Shown here in pieces: positions 12,704 to 14,029 of a DNA stretch of 14,029 nucleotides. Below the pieces are notes generated by a model. The model searched no databases, had not been told where the DNA came from, and worked only from the letters and a program-made list of their open reading frames with translations. The translations under genes and the position numbers were made by a program. The stretch is from CAMLLJ01 sp035759585 (GTDB taxonomy: Bacteria; Gemmatimonadota; Gemmatimonadetes; Gemmatimonadales; GWC2-71-9), in the NCBI GenBank assembly GCA_035759585.1, contig DASTUP010000107.1, positions 1-14,029 of the forward strand, in the 5' to 3' direction. Position 1 is the first letter of the stretch. The number at the start of each line of letters is the position of its first letter.

Positions 12704-14029
12704 ATGACGAATCGACGCGATTTCCTCGCCCTGGGCACTGGCGCGTGCGGCGCGCTGGCGCTCTCCCCCGGCTCACTTTTCGCCTCCGAGGCGGCCCGCC
12801 AGGCCGCGCTCGGCGAGTGGCTTCGCACCACGCTCCCCGGCGCGGACACCTCACCGGACGCGCTCGCCGACGATGAGCGGTTCTGGGCGGGGGTCCGACG
12901 CGGCTACTCGCTCGATCCGAAGCTCGTGAACCTCGACCACGGCTGGACCAATCCGCCGCCGCGGGAGGCAGTCGATGCGCTGGTGCGGGGCGCGCGCGAC
13001 GTTGAGTTGCTTCCGGCCGACCGCCTCCCACGCTACTGGGACGAGACGACGAACACAACCGTGCGAGCCGCGATCGCGGAGGTCATGGGGGTGCCCGGAA
13101 CGGAGCTCGCCCTGGTGCGGAACGCGACCGAAGCGCTCGACACCGTCCTCCTCGGAGTGCCGCTCCAGCGCGGCGACGAGGTCGTCTGCTCCGCGCACGA
13201 CTACTACGCGATGCTCGACGCGCTCGACCAGCGGCAGGCGCGCGACGGCGTGGTGCTCCGGATGCTGCGACCGCCCGTGCCCGCGCCGTCGATGGATGCG
13301 CTCGCGGAGATGTACGAGGCGGCCATCGGTCCGCGCACCCGCCTCGTGCTGCTCACCAATCCGAGCAACCTCACCGGCCAGCTCCTTCCGGTGCGGCGGA
13401 TCGCGGACGCGGCCCACGCGGCCGGCGCGGAAGTCGCCGTGGACGGCGCGCAGTCGCTCGGACTCGTTCGAGATCCCGTCACCTCGCTCGAATGCGATTA
13501 CTACGGCGCGAGCCTCCACAAGTGGCTCGGCGCACCGGTCGGCATGGGTGTGCTCTGGATGCGGCCGGCACACGTCGCGAAGGTCTGGCCGCTCCTTCCG
13601 CCGGGTCCGGGCACCACCGGCATGTCGCGGTTCGAATGGATCGGCACGAATCCCGAGTACGTGGGCCCTGCCCTGCTGCCGGCGCTCCAGGTGCAGCAGC
13701 GGCTCGGCGCGGAGCGGAAGGTCGCGCGGCTCCGGTACCTGGCCCGCTACTGGCGCACGCGGGCGGCCGGCGCGCTGCCGGGCGCGCGATTCTATACGGA
13801 CGACGGCGAGACAACGAGCTGCGGCCTCTGCGTCGTCGAGATCCCGGGCGCCGACTCGACCGCGATCCAGAAGCGCCTCCGCGAGCGGCACGGCGTGCTG
13901 GTACAGGCGATGTCCGGCGCCCGGGCGCCCGAGATCAGGGGCATCCGGGTGACGCCGAACGTCTACACGTCGCTGGGTGAGCTCGACCGGTTTCTCGAGG
14001 GACTCGTCGAGAGCGCGAAGGCGGGCGGA
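12704..14029 (+). CDS. Tat-exported class V aminotransferase-fold PLP enzyme (isopenicillin-N-epimerase-like), C-terminus cut by window edge
   Basis: The frame is open from ATG 12704 to the right edge (442 codons, no stop), so only the last few residues are missing. The N-terminus is a twin-arginine signal, NRRDFLALG, followed by a weakly hydrophobic segment ending near ASEA. The PLP fold shows LVNLDHGWTNPPPREAV, the cofactor-binding NATEALDTVL (140-149), NPSNLTGQLLPV, Asp247 in AVDGAQSLG (pyridine N contact), and Lys273 in ASLHKWLGAP (Schiff base). This pattern is that of the class V aminotransferase/cysteine-desulfurase/epimerase superfamily, closest in style to isopenicillin-N-epimerase-like proteins carrying Tat signals. 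The substrate cannot be told. Tat export fits a protein folded with its cofactor in the cytoplasm. Confidence 0.92.
   Translation, partial: MTNRRDFLALGTGACGALALSPGSLFASEAARQAALGEWLRTTLPGADTSPDALADDERFWAGVRRGYSLDPKLVNLDHGWTNPPPREAVDALVRGARDVELLPADRLPRYWDETTNTTVRAAIAEVMGVPGTELALVRNATEALDTVLLGVPLQRGDEVVCSAHDYYAMLDALDQRQARDGVVLRMLRPPVPAPSMDALAEMYEAAIGPRTRLVLLTNPSNLTGQLLPVRRIADAAHAAGAEVAVDGAQSLGLVRDPVTSLECDYYGASLHKWLGAPVGMGVLWMRPAHVAKVWPLLPPGPGTTGMSRFEWIGTNPEYVGPALLPALQVQQRLGAERKVARLRYLARYWRTRAAGALPGARFYTDDGETTSCGLCVVEIPGADSTAIQKRLRERHGVLVQAMSGARAPEIRGIRVTPNVYTSLGELDRFLEGLVESAKAGG

Noticed and set aside
11856..13058. Minus-strand 400-codon open frame across the repeat region and DinB gene
   Set aside because: It crosses the inverted repeat, covers the DinB gene in another frame and the antisense of the aminotransferase. 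Repetitive pieces such as AEPQRAQRAQRK simply translate the repeats.

Overview
The window is a high-GC bacterial chromosome segment, densely packed and rich in accessory genes. The gene mix suggests a soil or sediment bacterium of the Gemmatimonadota or a similar phylum (Acidobacteria-like gene style is the main alternative). It contains an ECF sigma factor fused in operon with a Ser/Thr kinase-TPR protein, exported six-bladed beta-propeller and DUF4440 lipoproteins, several DinB/YCII/AHSA1/DUF1697 small-domain genes, and a Tat-exported PLP enzyme. This taxonomic call is inference; no rRNA or marker gene is present. No tRNA, CRISPR array, phage gene or transposase was seen.

Left part, minus strand (1-2731): an apparent operon read right to left. 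It runs from an ArsR-type repressor to an AHSA1/SRPBCC protein, then a decayed alpha/beta hydrolase (pseudogene), a P-loop nucleotide-kinase-like ATPase, and after 73 bp a beta-propeller lipoprotein that runs off the left edge. Consecutive genes are joined by ATGA overlaps. The promoter has a -35/-10 pair and a perfect 9-bp-arm inverted repeat that covers both the -10 box and the start codon of the repressor, which suggests tight autoregulation of a leaderless mRNA.

Middle left (2930-6887): an exported esterase-like hydrolase (minus) diverges from a DUF1697 gene (plus). Next comes a plus-strand unit of YCII (DGPF) protein, ECF42-type sigma factor with C-terminal TPR-like domain, and an exported DinB-like protein. 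A promoter resembling the ECF42 target motif overlaps the DUF1697 stop codon, suggesting autoregulation. The sigma frame lacks a stop at its usual end and runs 206 nt into the DinB gene. A hairpin at 6922-6954 separates this unit from the convergent DUF4440 lipoprotein gene.

Middle right (6964-10618): the DUF4440 lipoprotein (minus) diverges from a second ECF sigma factor that overlaps a membrane Ser/Thr kinase with TPR repeats. This sigma lacks the usual acidic DAED motif of region 2 and has Asn-Thr-Ser there instead. That fits a sigma factor switched on by phosphorylation by its neighbour kinase.

Right part (10615-14029): a beta-lactamase-fold serine hydrolase lipoprotein (minus) shares a CTAG double stop with the kinase gene. 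A 250-bp gap holds a perfect 28-bp inverted repeat and a short tandem repeat of CTCTGCG units. Then come a DinB-family gene (minus) and, divergently, a Tat-exported class V aminotransferase-fold protein that runs off the right edge. Three first-in-transcript genes (ArsR, ECF sigma, aminotransferase) have a -10 box only 7-9 nt before ATG and no Shine-Dalgarno sequence, whereas operon-internal genes have clear ones.
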